DNA of 64,000 nt from Polaromonas sp. UBA4122 (GCA_002381615.1 DFWY01000029.1:1-64000), one strand, 5' to 3'. Numbered from the stretch's first letter, positions 9,197 to 18,358 are shown. A program made the numbers and translations. The notes: generated by a model from the sequence alone, not told the origin.

Positions 9197-9498
9197 TGAT
9201 CAGACCCATCGTCATGTGGCAGCTTTTGGACCCCGCTGATGCGCCGCACTTCAAGGCCCAACTGGACAGCTGCCGCGGTCTGGTGCCGGGCATGCTGAGG
9301 TTTGAAGTCGCCACCAGGACAGCCGACCTGGAAGCCAACTGCGATGTTGTGCTTTACTCGCCATTTGAAGACAGCGCAGCACTGGCTGCCTGTCAAAATC
9401 ACCCTCATCATCATCAGCAGCACATCAGTAGCGGCCTCGGCACCTTGCGCCAGACACGCAGGGTGCTTGACTATGAAATCTCAGGAGACCACGCATGA
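9196..9498 (+). CDS. Dabb-type (stress-responsive A/B barrel) small protein
   Basis: 100 aa, GTG start inside the preceding stop codon (TAGTG). The pattern VMWQLLDP....F.A.LDSCRGLVPGM..FEV, then DVVLYSPFEDSAALAAC.NHP.H, matches the ~97-residue ferredoxin-like Dabb fold, in which short dimeric barrels bind hydrophobic or polyketide-like ligands. The ending overlaps the next gene by 4 nt. Function in the acyl-CoA operon is unknown. Confidence 0.75.
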   Translation: MIRPIVMWQLLDPADAPHFKAQLDSCRGLVPGMLRFEVATRTADLEANCDVVLYSPFEDSAALAACQNHPHHHQQHISSGLGTLRQTRRVLDYEISGDHA

Positions 9499-10286
9499 AC
9501 CGTACCATTCAGCAACTGTTTGACCTCACCGGCAAAACCGCACTCGTCACTGGCGGCTCGCGCGGCTTGGGCCTGCAACTCGCGCAGGCGCTGGGTGAGG
9601 CCGGTGCCCGGGTCATGCTGAGCTCGCGCAAGGCCGAAGACCTGATGGAGTCGGCTGCCGGGCTGAAATCTGCGGGCATCGATGCTGACTGGATCGCCGC
9701 CGACTGTTCCAAAGAGGCCGACATCCGCGCGCTGGCCGATGAAACCATCCAACGCTTCGGGCATGTCGACATCCTCGTCAATAACGCCGGTGCCGCCTGG
9801 GGTGCGCCGGCTGAAGACCACCCGGTGGACGCCTGGGACAAGGTCATGAACCTCAATATCCGCGGCTACTTCATCCTGTCGCAGCATATCGCCAAACACA
9901 GCATGATCCCGCGCAAGTCGGGCCGCATCATCAACGTGGCCTCCATTGCCGGCCTGGGCGGCAACCCGCGCGAGATGACCACCATCGCCTACAACACGTC
10001 CAAGGGCGCGGTGATCAACTTCACACGGGCACTGGCTTGCGAATGGGGCGCCTACAACATCAACGTGAACGCCATCTGCCCGGGCTTTTTCCCGAGCAAG
10101 ATGACCATGGGCACGCTCAAGGCCCTGGGCGAAGAAAAGCTCGCCGCGCACGCTCCGCTGGGCCGTCTGGGTGATGACGAAGACCTCAAGGGCCTGTGCG
10201 TGCTCTATGCATCCGGCGCCGGAAAACACATCACAGGTCAATGGATGGCGGTGGATGGTGGCGTGTCTGTGGTAACCGGTGGCTGA
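9495..10286 (+). CDS. SDR-family NAD(P)-dependent oxidoreductase
   Basis: 263 aa. Classical short-chain dehydrogenase with cofactor loop TGGSRGLGLQLA, structural NNAG, and the Ser-Tyr-Lys centre (NVASIAG ... AYNTSKGAV). Length and layout resemble 3-oxoacyl reductases and gluconate-5-dehydrogenase-like SDRs. In this context a hydroxyacyl or alcohol intermediate of the degraded carboxylate is plausible. Overlaps the previous gene by 4 nt. Confidence 0.88.
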   Translation: MNRTIQQLFDLTGKTALVTGGSRGLGLQLAQALGEAGARVMLSSRKAEDLMESAAGLKSAGIDADWIAADCSKEADIRALADETIQRFGHVDILVNNAGAAWGAPAEDHPVDAWDKVMNLNIRGYFILSQHIAKHSMIPRKSGRIINVASIAGLGGNPREMTTIAYNTSKGAVINFTRALACEWGAYNINVNAICPGFFPSKMTMGTLKALGEEKLAAHAPLGRLGDDEDLKGLCVLYASGAGKHITGQWMAVDGGVSVVTGG

Positions 10287-10385
10287 TATGGCCCCCACGC
10301 TTGTCACCTCGTGTACTGCGCTGCCCCCCGAGGGGGCTGTGCTTGCTTGGGGCGGCCCGGCGCGGCGCACTTCTTTAAGGATACT
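10287..10385. repeat. GC-rich palindrome in intergenic gap
   Basis: Contains CTGCCCCCCGAGGGGGCTG (around 10321-10339), a strong hairpin followed by GC-rich sequence. This type of CCCCC/GGGGG palindrome is common between genes in Comamonadaceae. It may attenuate transcription between the SDR and the thioesterase; no T-run follows. Confidence 0.45.
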
Positions 10386-10835
10386 ATGAACTTTGGCGCA
10401 GAAATTCCTTTCGTAACCCACCTCGGCTTCGTGCTGGAGCTGTTTGAGGGCGGTCAGTCGGCTATTGGCTACACCCCACGACCAGAGCACCTGAATTCCT
10501 TTGCCGTCACGCACGGCGGCGCCTGCATGACGCTGCTGGATGTGACGATGGCCGTGGCCGCGCGCAGTGTGCAAAAGGAGATGGGGGTGGTCACCATCGA
10601 AATGAAAACGAGCTTCATGCGACCGGCACCGGGCGACGGCAGCAAGCTCACCGCGAAGGGCCGGCTGATGCACCGCACTGCAACGCTGGCGTTTACGGAA
10701 GCTACGCTTTACAACGCGCAGGGCCATGCTTGTGCCCACGCGACTGGAACGTTCAAATACGTCAGACGTCTGGCCACGGGACCGAAGAGCGCGAATGCGC
10801 TGAACGCGCCTGTCAGTCCCATTTCAACCGACTAA
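10386..10835 (+). CDS. PaaI-family hotdog-fold thioesterase (second copy)
   Basis: 149 aa from the ATG at 10386, preceded by AAGGATACT. The hotdog signature is NSFAVTHGGACMTLLDVTMA, again HGG followed by an acidic residue, then a central helix and the beta strands EMKTSFMRPA. Likely hydrolyses an acyl-CoA of the same pathway. It is not a close duplicate of the 6674 gene. Confidence 0.85.
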   Translation: MNFGAEIPFVTHLGFVLELFEGGQSAIGYTPRPEHLNSFAVTHGGACMTLLDVTMAVAARSVQKEMGVVTIEMKTSFMRPAPGDGSKLTAKGRLMHRTATLAFTEATLYNAQGHACAHATGTFKYVRRLATGPKSANALNAPVSPISTD

Positions 10836-10849
10836 AGCGCTTTTCAACA

Positions 10850-10907
10850 ACAAAATCGTGCTCTAGCCCAAGCATGACGAGCGCAAGCAGCTATCAAAAC
10901 CATAGTA
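10850..10907 (-). repeat. Palindromic repeat copy R2
   Basis: Reads on the minus strand as TTTTGATAGCTGCTTGCGC, a spacer, then GGGCTAGAGCACGATTTTG. This is a full-length intergenic copy of the ~60-bp family repeat, upstream of the MDR gene. Confidence 0.7.
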
Positions 10908-10953
10908 TTTGTCGCAGTTATAGAAGTCCTCAAACCCATTCTCGGAGATTCAC

Positions 10954-11970
10954 ATGCCTGTCAATCAACAAATTTTTCTCGACAACCGCCCCACCGGCGA
11001 AGCCGTCGCCAGCAATTTCAAGCTCGTGACCCGCGAGACACCGGCCTTGCAGGACGGCCAGGTGCTGGTGCGCCACCACTTCTTGAGCCTGGACCCTTAC
11101 ATGCGCGGCCGCATGAACGACTCCAAGAGCTATACCGCGCCGCAGCCGCTCGGCGAGGTGATGGGCGGAGGCACCGTCGGCGAAGTCGTGGAAAGCTGCT
11201 CGCCCAAGTTCCAGCCCGGTGACAAGGTGGTCGGTATGGGCGGCTGGCAGCAATACAGCGTTGTCAACGCGGAGCAGCCGGGCGCCTTGCGCAAAGTTGA
11301 CACCAGCCATGTGCCGCTTTCCCATTACCTGGGTGCGGTCGGCATGCCGGGCGTCACCGCCTGGTATGGCCTGGTGAAAATCATCGAACCCCAGGCCGGT
11401 CAGACCGTGGTGGTCAGCGCCGCCACGGGTGCCGTGGGCAGCGCCTTCGCGGCGCTGGCAAAAGCACGCGGCTGCCGCGTGGTCGGTATTGCTGGCGGCC
11501 CCGACAAGTGCAAGTACGCGCTGCAAGAGCTGGGCTTTGACGCCTGCATCGACTATAAACAGCACAAGGATGCGGCGTCGCTCTCCAAGGCGCTGAAAGA
11601 AGTCTGCCCCGATGGCATTGACGGCTATTTCGAAAACGTAGGCGGCATGGTGCTTGACGCTGTGCTCCCGCGCATGAATGCTTTTGGCCGGATTGCGCTG
11701 TGCGGCATGATCGCCGGCTACGACGGCCAGCCGGTGCCTTTGACCTACCCGGCGCTGATCCTGACCAACCGGCTCAAGCTGCAGGGCTTTATCGTCAGCG
11801 AGCACATGGAAATCTGGCCCGAAGCGCTCAAGGAACTCGGTACGCTGGTGGCCACTGGCAAGCTGCGGCCGCGCGAAACCGTGGCGCAGGGCCTGGAAGC
11901 CGCGCCAGAGGCTTTTTTGGGCCTGCTCAAAGGCAAGAACTTCGGCAAGCAGCTGGTCAAGCTGGTTTAA
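10954..11970 (+). CDS. NADP-dependent medium-chain oxidoreductase (zinc-free MDR, CurA-like)
   Basis: 338 aa with a GGAG ribosome site. Belongs to the zinc-independent MDR group (leukotriene B4 dehydrogenase/CurA-like): N-terminal LDPYMRGRMND, nucleotide loop SAATGAVGSAFAALAK, and GYFENVGGMVLDAVL. Zinc-binding cysteines of alcohol dehydrogenases are absent. These enzymes reduce alpha,beta-unsaturated ketones, aldehydes or enoyl compounds with NADPH, fitting an auxiliary reduction step. Confidence 0.9.
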   Translation: MPVNQQIFLDNRPTGEAVASNFKLVTRETPALQDGQVLVRHHFLSLDPYMRGRMNDSKSYTAPQPLGEVMGGGTVGEVVESCSPKFQPGDKVVGMGGWQQYSVVNAEQPGALRKVDTSHVPLSHYLGAVGMPGVTAWYGLVKIIEPQAGQTVVVSAATGAVGSAFAALAKARGCRVVGIAGGPDKCKYALQELGFDACIDYKQHKDAASLSKALKEVCPDGIDGYFENVGGMVLDAVLPRMNAFGRIALCGMIAGYDGQPVPLTYPALILTNRLKLQGFIVSEHMEIWPEALKELGTLVATGKLRPRETVAQGLEAAPEAFLGLLKGKNFGKQLVKLV

Positions 11971-12029
11971 GGCGCGCAGCAAAGCGCAGGCACAAGCAGA
12001 GGCGCGCACAGGAATTAGAGGAGAGAGCC

Positions 12030-13688
12030 ATGGACATCACGCATGAGGTCTTCAACCAGCCCGAGCCGCTGGTCAACTACAACCTGTTCGACACCAACCG
12101 GCCATTGCGCGCTGCACTGAAGTTCAACGCGCCCAAGCTCGACACGGCCGAACTCACCGAGCTGGGCGCAACGCTAGGCAGTGCCGGGATGCAAACCCAT
12201 GCGCGCCTTGCCAACACGCACACGCCCGAACTGCATAGCCATGACCGCTTCGGTCGGCGCATGGACCAGGTGGAGTTTCATCCCGGCTACCACGAGCTGA
12301 TGAAGCTAGCAACCAGCGCGGGACTGCATGGCACGCCTTGGGCCTGTGCAAGTGTCTCACCGCACGTCCAGCGCGCCGCAGGCTTCATGCTCTTTACCGA
12401 GCTGGAGCCTTCGGTGCTGTGCCCGATCTCGATGACCTATGCGGTCACACCGGCGCTGCGCAGCAACGCCGCCATTTATGCCGACTGGGGCCCCAAGCTC
12501 ACCAGCCGCGCCTACGACCCGGCGCTTAAAGTGTGGCGCGCTAAGCCCGGCCTGACCATGGGCATGGGCATGACCGAGAAGCAGGGCGGCTCGGATGTGC
12601 GGGCCAACACCACACGGGCCGAGCCTGCGGGCCATGACAGTTGGGGAGAGCGTTACGCCATCACCGGCCATAAATGGTTTCTCTCGGCGCCCATGTGTGA
12701 TGCCTTTCTGGTGTTGGCCCAGGCGCAAGGCGGCCTGAGCTGCTTTTTTCTGCCGCGTGTGCTGCCGGACGGTAGCCTTAACGCCATCCAGATTCAGCGC
12801 CTGAAAGACAAGCTGGGCAACAAGGCCAACGCGAGCTCGGAAGTCGAATTCCAGGGTGCCCACGCCTGGCTGGTCGGCGATGAGGGCCGTGGCGTTCCGC
12901 AAATCCTGGCAATGGGCTCGATGACGCGGCTGGACTGCGCGTTGGGTACCAGCGGCCTGATGCGCCAGGCCCTGAGCATCGCCCTTCACCATACCGCCCA
13001 GCGCAAGGCGTTTGGCAAGCGGCTGATAGACCAGCCGCTCATGCGCAATGTGCTGGCCGATCTGGCGTTGGAGTCTGAAGCCGCCACTGCGCTGGCGCTG
13101 CGCCTGGCCCGGACGTTTGACCAGGCCACAGACGCTCATGAAGCCGCCATGGCGCGCCTGCTGACGCCCATTGCCAAGTTCTGGATCTGCAAGCGCGGCA
13201 GCCACTTCGCCCAGGAGGCCATGGAATGCCTGGGTGGCAACGGCTATGTAGAGGAGGGCGGCGAGGGCATCATGGCCCGCATCTACCGCGAAATGCCAGT
13301 CAATTCCATCTGGGAAGGTGCCGGCAACATCATGGCGCTGGACCTGCTGCGCGCCTTGCGCAAGGCCGATGCCGTGGCCGCCCTGGCCCAGGAGCTTGCC
13401 GCCGCCAAAGGTGCGCATCCCGCACTGGACCGGCTCGCAGCAGCTTTGCCGGGCCGTGCCGAAAATATGACCTCCCAGGCGTCTGACACATCCGAGCTTG
13501 AGGCGCGCCGCCTCGCGCAGGACGTGGCCCTGGCGGTGCAGGCAGCGCTGCTTTACCAGACGGCGCCTGGCGCGGTGTTTGGCGCTTTCTGCGACTCGCG
13601 CCTGGCCGGCAACTGGGGCCAGGCCTTCGGTACGCTGGCATCTGGCACTGATTTCAACAGCATCATTGCAAGGGCCATGCCTCATTAA
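12030..13688 (+). CDS. AidB-like acyl-CoA dehydrogenase
   Basis: 552 aa from the ATG at 12030 (GAGGAGAGAG ribosome site). The block TMGMGMTEKQGGSDVRANT, the long N-terminal region (YNLFDTNRPL) and NSIWEGAGNIMALDLLRAL are hallmarks of the AidB/isovaleryl-CoA dehydrogenase-like branch, whose E. coli member is ~541 aa and binds DNA during alkylation response. Here, inside an acyl-CoA operon, a metabolic role is at least as likely. Confidence 0.9.
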   Translation: MDITHEVFNQPEPLVNYNLFDTNRPLRAALKFNAPKLDTAELTELGATLGSAGMQTHARLANTHTPELHSHDRFGRRMDQVEFHPGYHELMKLATSAGLHGTPWACASVSPHVQRAAGFMLFTELEPSVLCPISMTYAVTPALRSNAAIYADWGPKLTSRAYDPALKVWRAKPGLTMGMGMTEKQGGSDVRANTTRAEPAGHDSWGERYAITGHKWFLSAPMCDAFLVLAQAQGGLSCFFLPRVLPDGSLNAIQIQRLKDKLGNKANASSEVEFQGAHAWLVGDEGRGVPQILAMGSMTRLDCALGTSGLMRQALSIALHHTAQRKAFGKRLIDQPLMRNVLADLALESEAATALALRLARTFDQATDAHEAAMARLLTPIAKFWICKRGSHFAQEAMECLGGNGYVEEGGEGIMARIYREMPVNSIWEGAGNIMALDLLRALRKADAVAALAQELAAAKGAHPALDRLAAALPGRAENMTSQASDTSELEARRLAQDVALAVQAALLYQTAPGAVFGAFCDSRLAGNWGQAFGTLASGTDFNSIIARAMPH

Positions 13689-13723
13689 CCGTAAAGACAT
13701 TCAAGCATCCAGGAGCACCCTCC

Positions 13724-14662
13724 ATGACTGAGTTGATCCTTCACCATTACCCGAGCTCGCCCTTTTCCGAGAAAACGCGCCTGATGCTGGGCTTCAAGAG
13801 CATGGCCTGGAAGTCCGTGCTCATCCCGATGATCAGCCCCAAGCCCGACGTGGTGGCGCTCACAGGCGGCTACCGCAAAACGCCGGTGCTGCAGATCGGC
13901 GCCGACATTTATTGCGACACAACCCTGATTGCCGACGTGCTGGAGCATATTCAGCCCCGGCCCACGCTTTACCCGGAGCCCATCAAAGGCATGGCGCGGA
14001 CCCTTGCGCAATGGGCTGACACCACCCTGTTCTGGACCTCGATGGCGTTCAACATGCAGCCTGAAGGCCTGGCCCAGCTATTCGGCAATACGCCGCCCGA
14101 AGTGACCCGCGCGTTTGGCGAAGACCGCAAAGCCATGAGCGCGGGCATGCTGCGCCTGCGCCCGCCAGACGCCGCTGCGGCCTACAAATCCTACTTGCGC
14201 CGCCTGTCGGACATGCTCAACGACTGGCCCTTTTTGCTGGGCGAGGTGCCGTGCATCGCCGACTTTGCGATGGTCCACCCGCTGTGGTTCACGCGCGAAC
14301 GCACGCCGCTGCTGGCCGGCATCCTGAACGCCACGCCCGCCATACTGGACTGGATGGACCGCATGGCCGCCATTGGCCACGGCACGATGGAAAAAACCAG
14401 CGCGCTGGATGCCATTGCCGTTGCGGCTGCGTCAACACCAGCGCCGCTGCATGACGATATTTTTCAGGATGAGCACGGCATCCCGCTGGGCAGCCGCGTG
14501 CTGGTCAGCGCCGAAAGCTTTGGCCCCGAGGCCACCGAAGGCGAGCTCATTGCCGCAACCCGCATGCACTACACACTGCGCCGCACCGACGAGCGGGCAG
14601 GTACGGTGCATGTGCACTTCCCGCGCATCGGCTATTCACTCAAGGCGGTAACGTCAACATGA
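13724..14662 (+). CDS. Glutathione S-transferase family protein
   Basis: 312 aa. The N-terminal thioredoxin-like domain (LILHHYPSSPFSEKTRLMLG; YRKTPVLQIGADIYCDTT with the cis-Pro) is followed by the helical GST domain (about 85-215). A further ~90-residue C-terminal extension (LGSRVLVSAESFGPEATEG) is longer than standard GSTs (~210 aa). May detoxify an electrophilic pathway intermediate. Confidence 0.85.
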   Translation: MTELILHHYPSSPFSEKTRLMLGFKSMAWKSVLIPMISPKPDVVALTGGYRKTPVLQIGADIYCDTTLIADVLEHIQPRPTLYPEPIKGMARTLAQWADTTLFWTSMAFNMQPEGLAQLFGNTPPEVTRAFGEDRKAMSAGMLRLRPPDAAAAYKSYLRRLSDMLNDWPFLLGEVPCIADFAMVHPLWFTRERTPLLAGILNATPAILDWMDRMAAIGHGTMEKTSALDAIAVAAASTPAPLHDDIFQDEHGIPLGSRVLVSAESFGPEATEGELIAATRMHYTLRRTDERAGTVHVHFPRIGYSLKAVTST

Positions 14663-14828
14663 GCGACATCACATGGCGCTTTGTGGCCTTTGATGCGTTG
14701 ACCACCCCAGGGCCGACTGGAGCCCTTTTACAGGCAGCATGGTTTCGTAAAAACCGGGGCGCCATATGTGGAAGACGGTATTCCCCAGGTCGAAATGCTG
14801 CGCCCCCATTTAATTCAAGGACTTATTG
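14659..14828 (+). pseudogene. Remnant of an ElaA-like GNAT acetyltransferase
   Basis: The start MSDITWRFVAFDALTT is in one frame. After about 67 nt the sequence jumps to another frame encoding FYRQHGFVKTGAPYVEDGIP, the characteristic GNAT C-terminus of ElaA-like proteins. About 100 internal codons are missing and the frame is broken. The ATG overlaps the preceding GST stop, so the original gene was part of the operon. The downstream SDR starts where the remnant ends. Confidence 0.75.
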
Positions 14829-15743
14829 ATGATCACGAATTTCAAAGGTAAAACCGCCGTTCTCACCGGTGCGGGCTCGGGCTTTGGCCTGGAATGCGCA
14901 CGCCTGGGCGCGAAACTGGGCATGAACCTGGTGCTGATCGACGTCCAGCAGGATGCGCTCGATCAGGCCACTGCAGAGGTCAAGGCTGAAGTCAACGTTC
15001 AAGGCGCCCAGGTGCTGTCCTTCAAGCTCGATGTATCGAATGCCGAGCAAATGCAAGCCATGGGCCAGGCCGTGTTCGCGCGCTTTGGCGCGCCGCACTT
15101 TGTGTTCAACAATGCCGGGGTCGGCTCCGGCGGCCTGATCTGGGAAAATACCGTCAAGGACTGGGAGTGGGTGCTGGGCGTCAACCTCTGGGGCGTGATC
15201 CACGGCGTGCGCATTTTCACACCCATGATGCTCGAAGCGGCGGCAAAAGACCCCAGCTGGCAGGGCCACATCGTCAACACCGCCAGCATGGCCGGGCTGC
15301 TCAATCCGCCCAACATGGGCGTATACAACGTAAGCAAGCACGCTGTGGTGAGCCTGAGCGAAACGCTGTACCAGGACCTGCGTCTTGTCAGTGACCAGAT
15401 TGGCGCCTCGGTGCTGTGCCCGTATTTCGTGCCGACCGGCATCAGCCAAAGCCACCGCAACCGGCCCGCAGAATTACCTGCGGAAAAGCCGACTCGCAGC
15501 CAGTTGATCGGCCAGGCCATGAGCGACAAGGCCGTCAACTCAGGCAAGGTAACGGCCGCTGAAGTGGCGCAAAAGGTGTTCGACGCCATCGCGGCCGACC
15601 AGTTTTACATTTTCAGCCACCCCAAGGCGCTGGGCAACGTGCAGACCCGCATGGAATGCATCGTGCAGCAGAAAAACCCGATGGATCCTTTCGCCGAGCG
15701 ACCGGAGATCGGACGTGAGCTGAGGTCGGCGCTGCAAGCCTGA
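14829..15743 (+). CDS. SDR-family NAD(P)-dependent oxidoreductase
   Basis: 304 aa from the ATG at 14829 (a TTG codon immediately precedes it). Cofactor loop TGAGSGFGLECARLG, NNAGVGSGG, catalytic Ser in NTASMAGLLN and YNVSK. The long C-terminal part (about 230-304, ending MDPFAERPEIGRELRSALQA) resembles SDRs acting on bulky alcohol or ketone substrates. Last gene of the acyl-CoA cluster. Confidence 0.88.
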   Translation: MITNFKGKTAVLTGAGSGFGLECARLGAKLGMNLVLIDVQQDALDQATAEVKAEVNVQGAQVLSFKLDVSNAEQMQAMGQAVFARFGAPHFVFNNAGVGSGGLIWENTVKDWEWVLGVNLWGVIHGVRIFTPMMLEAAAKDPSWQGHIVNTASMAGLLNPPNMGVYNVSKHAVVSLSETLYQDLRLVSDQIGASVLCPYFVPTGISQSHRNRPAELPAEKPTRSQLIGQAMSDKAVNSGKVTAAEVAQKVFDAIAADQFYIFSHPKALGNVQTRMECIVQQKNPMDPFAERPEIGRELRSALQA

Positions 15744-16189
15744 TAACCGAATTTCCGCATACTGATGGCACGACTCTCCTGCGGCTGTATCACCGTATCA
15801 AGTGGCTGCTTTCGTTCCGCCATTTGGCAGGAAGTAGGTCGTACAGCGCAGTTGGCTCGCGGCTCAGTAGCCCCGGGCTCTGTTTGCCGCTCATGTCTGG
15901 TTGTTTCCATGAAGCAACATGAGCCTGTCTTGCTATCTTTTTTGGTGGGAACCACAGGGTTTTAGTTAAGTAGTTACTATATGTAACCACAAAAATGATT
16001 TGTATTTATTTTCCTGTTTCTGTATTTTTCTCATTGATATACGTATCAATTTGCCCTACTGTGTAACTCTGCGATAAAAAGAATAACCATTTCCACGCCA
16101 ATCAACGCAAGCAGGTGTAATAAAACCGTCACAAGAACGAATAAATATCTAAAGCGTTCCCAGGAAGAACTGAAATTTCAGGAGTGGTT
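15744..16189. promoter_or_regulatory. Long AT-rich leader with two inverted repeats upstream of a response regulator
   Basis: 446 nt without a convincing gene. From about 15960 the sequence becomes AT-rich. It holds GTTAC-TATAT-GTAAC (15973-15987) and ATTGATA-TACG-TATCAAT (16033-16050), both perfect inverted repeats that could be operators. The second resembles FNR/CRP half sites but with a 6-nt spacer between TTGAT and ATCAA. No consensus promoter could be fixed. Confidence 0.4.
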
Positions 16190-17005
16190 ATGAACAATCG
16201 GATCCAGTCTGACATCACGTCAAGTTCATTGATGAACATGGGCCCACTAACGCCGGACCATCACTTCGCTGCGAAAAGCAGTCCGCCTTTCATTTGGCCG
16301 GATTTCCTGACGGGTCAGCCAGGGCAGCCGGTTCGCGTATTGCTGATCGACGATGACCCGCACATGCGCCTGGTTATTGCGCAGGAACTGCTGTCGGACA
16401 TGCGGATCGACCTCGTGGCACAGGCCAGCAGCATGAAGGAAGGGCGGCGCCTGATTGACCTGCATGAGTTTGACGTGATGCTGGTGGACCTGAACCTGGG
16501 CGATGGCACGGGGTTTGATCTCATCAAGCACATGAAAACCGTGCGGCCCATGGCCGAAGCCGTGGTCATCTCGGCGATGGAAGACGCGCAGCACGCCCTG
16601 CATGCCTTCGAACTTGGCGCCACGGGTTACCTGGTCAAAAACTCCTGGTTTGGCAACTTTTCACAGGCCGTATTGCAGGTGGTCAACGGCGGAGCCTCCA
16701 TCACACCCAATCTGGCCCGGCGCCTGCTCAGCAAGTTCAATCACGCACAGGACGGTAGCCATGACATCCCGCACACCGGAAGTGACGAGGACAAGGACAA
16801 GGACAAGGGCAAGGGCAAGTTGTCCGAGCGCGAGAAGGAAGTGCTGAAGATGGTGGCCTCGGGCTATACCAGTTTGGAAATCGGCTCCCGGCTGGCCATC
16901 AGTGGCCATACGGTCAATACCCACATCAAAAACATCTATCGCAAACTCGATGTGCGCACACGTGCGCAAGCCGTAAGTTTTGCGGCACATCGCGGGTTTT
17001 TCTAG
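16190..17005 (+). CDS. NarL/FixJ-family response regulator
   Basis: 271 aa from the ATG at 16190, spaced from AGGAG; a GTG 6 nt upstream is less well placed. After a ~45-residue polar N-terminal extension comes the receiver (LLIDDDPHMR acidic pocket, phospho-acceptor Asp100 in MLVDLNLGDG, conserved Lys in GATGYLVKNS). A LuxR-type helix-turn-helix follows (LSEREKEVLKMVASGYTSLE). The linker contains a run of alternating Lys/Asp then Lys/Gly coded by hexanucleotide repeats. Likely phosphorylated by the kinase encoded 9 nt downstream. Confidence 0.92.
   Translation: MNNRIQSDITSSSLMNMGPLTPDHHFAAKSSPPFIWPDFLTGQPGQPVRVLLIDDDPHMRLVIAQELLSDMRIDLVAQASSMKEGRRLIDLHEFDVMLVDLNLGDGTGFDLIKHMKTVRPMAEAVVISAMEDAQHALHAFELGATGYLVKNSWFGNFSQAVLQVVNGGASITPNLARRLLSKFNHAQDGSHDIPHTGSDEDKDKDKGKGKLSEREKEVLKMVASGYTSLEIGSRLAISGHTVNTHIKNIYRKLDVRTRAQAVSFAAHRGFF
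16790..16819 (+). repeat. Hexanucleotide tandem repeat in the response-regulator linker
   Basis: (GACAAG)x3 followed by (GGCAAG)x2, coding for DKDKDKGKGK between receiver and DNA-binding domain. In-frame units mean slippage would change linker length without breaking the gene. Confidence 0.7.
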
Positions 17006-17014
17006 AGGCCGCTC

Positions 17015-18358
17015 GTGTCACACGTCGCCTACCATTGGGCTGCGCAGGCAGGTGCCGTATTGAGCGCCGTCGCGGCGGTGGCGGTGCTGACCGTGTCGGG
17101 CCGGGCCTGGAAAAGGCAGCGCAACCCGATTGACCTGGCTTTCGCGGTCGCCATGGCTGGCTGTCTGGCCTACCTTTTGGCCAGCAGCGCCAACACTCTG
17201 GCCACAACCTATCCAAGCTATCTGCTGGCGTTATTTGCCACCTATGCCGGCTACCAGATCGCCATCGTCGCGGTGTCATTCTTTTTCCTGGTCAGCACCT
17301 CGGTCACCCGCTTCAAAATACATGCCATGTGGATGACACAGGGCGTGCTCGGGCTGCTGCTGCTGACCTGGTACGTGTGGGGTTCGCTGCAGCAGAACCT
17401 GGCCTATGAGCTCTGGGTGGTGCTGAACCTGGTTTGTGCCAGCGCGCTGTCGCTGTATGTGTGGCTAAAAACCTGTCGTCGGGGAACCTACCGCTGCTGG
17501 CTGGTGCTTGGCGGCAGCCTGCTGGGTCTGGGCATCGGCTTCGAGGATCTGCTCGTCGACAACGGCCCGATCCTGGACCACCCTGTGGCGCATTATTTCT
17601 ACGCCGCCTACCTGCTGCTGCTTTGGTTGCTGATCACCAACCGGGTCGGGCACCCCGAGCTGGCGGGCGTGCCTGGAACGGAGCACTCGTTCGCGTCGGC
17701 CTGGGAGAACGTCACCGGCTTTGGCCCCGCGACCAACCTCGCCAGCGCGGCGGTGGCCGACGAGCGCCGGCGCATCGCGCAGGACCTGCACGATGGCGTG
17801 GGCTCGCAGCTGGTCAACCTTCTGGCCTCGCTCGACACCCACGCGCCGCAACAGCAGGAGGTCGCGCTAGCCCTGGAACAGTGCCTGATGGACCTCAAGA
17901 TCATGGTGGACACCATCGACACGACGGATGACAGCGTGATCGATGCGCTGGGCCGTCTGCGCTACCGCGTGCAGCATTCGCTGGACAAACTGGGCGTCCG
18001 CATGATCTGGAAGGTGGACGTGGACGGACCGCTGCAAGCCTTGCGCGGAGAGCGGGCGCTGCAGGTGCTGCGCATCACCCAGGAATGCCTGTCCAACATC
18101 ATGCGTCATGCCCATGCCAGCGTGGTCGAGGTGGTCTGCTGCTACGTGCCGGAAAGCGAATCCATGCTGCTGGAAGTGCGCGACAACGGCACCGGCATTG
18201 CCAGACGCGAGGCCGGTCAGCCCATGGGCAAGGGTCTGGAAGGCATGCGCCTGCGCGCCCTCAAGCTGGGCGGCCACCTGGAGATCGCCACCAAGGCCAA
18301 GGTGGGCACCCGGATGCGGCTATTGGTGCCACTGCGGGCGCCCGACGCCGTCGACTGA
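17015..18358 (+). CDS. NarX/DesK-type sensor histidine kinase
   Basis: 447 aa, GTG start. About six or seven hydrophobic segments fill residues 10-210, with no large periplasmic domain, so the sensor is membrane-embedded. The HisKA_3 dimerisation helix DERRRIAQDLHDGVGSQLVN carries His259, and the ATPase domain contains DNGTGIARREAG and GKGLEGMRLRA. It would phosphorylate the NarL-type regulator encoded just upstream. The stimulus is unknown. Confidence 0.9.
   Translation: MSHVAYHWAAQAGAVLSAVAAVAVLTVSGRAWKRQRNPIDLAFAVAMAGCLAYLLASSANTLATTYPSYLLALFATYAGYQIAIVAVSFFFLVSTSVTRFKIHAMWMTQGVLGLLLLTWYVWGSLQQNLAYELWVVLNLVCASALSLYVWLKTCRRGTYRCWLVLGGSLLGLGIGFEDLLVDNGPILDHPVAHYFYAAYLLLLWLLITNRVGHPELAGVPGTEHSFASAWENVTGFGPATNLASAAVADERRRIAQDLHDGVGSQLVNLLASLDTHAPQQQEVALALEQCLMDLKIMVDTIDTTDDSVIDALGRLRYRVQHSLDKLGVRMIWKVDVDGPLQALRGERALQVLRITQECLSNIMRHAHASVVEVVCCYVPESESMLLEVRDNGTGIARREAGQPMGKGLEGMRLRALKLGGHLEIATKAKVGTRMRLLVPLRAPDAVD

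Noticed and set aside
12357..13700. 447-codon minus-strand frame opposite the AidB-like gene
   Set aside because: Shadow frame; the plus-strand gene has clear family motifs.
16033..16050. TTGAT-N6-ATCAA as an FNR site
   Set aside because: Spacer is 6 nt instead of 4, so it does not fit the FNR/CRP consensus; kept only as an inverted repeat.
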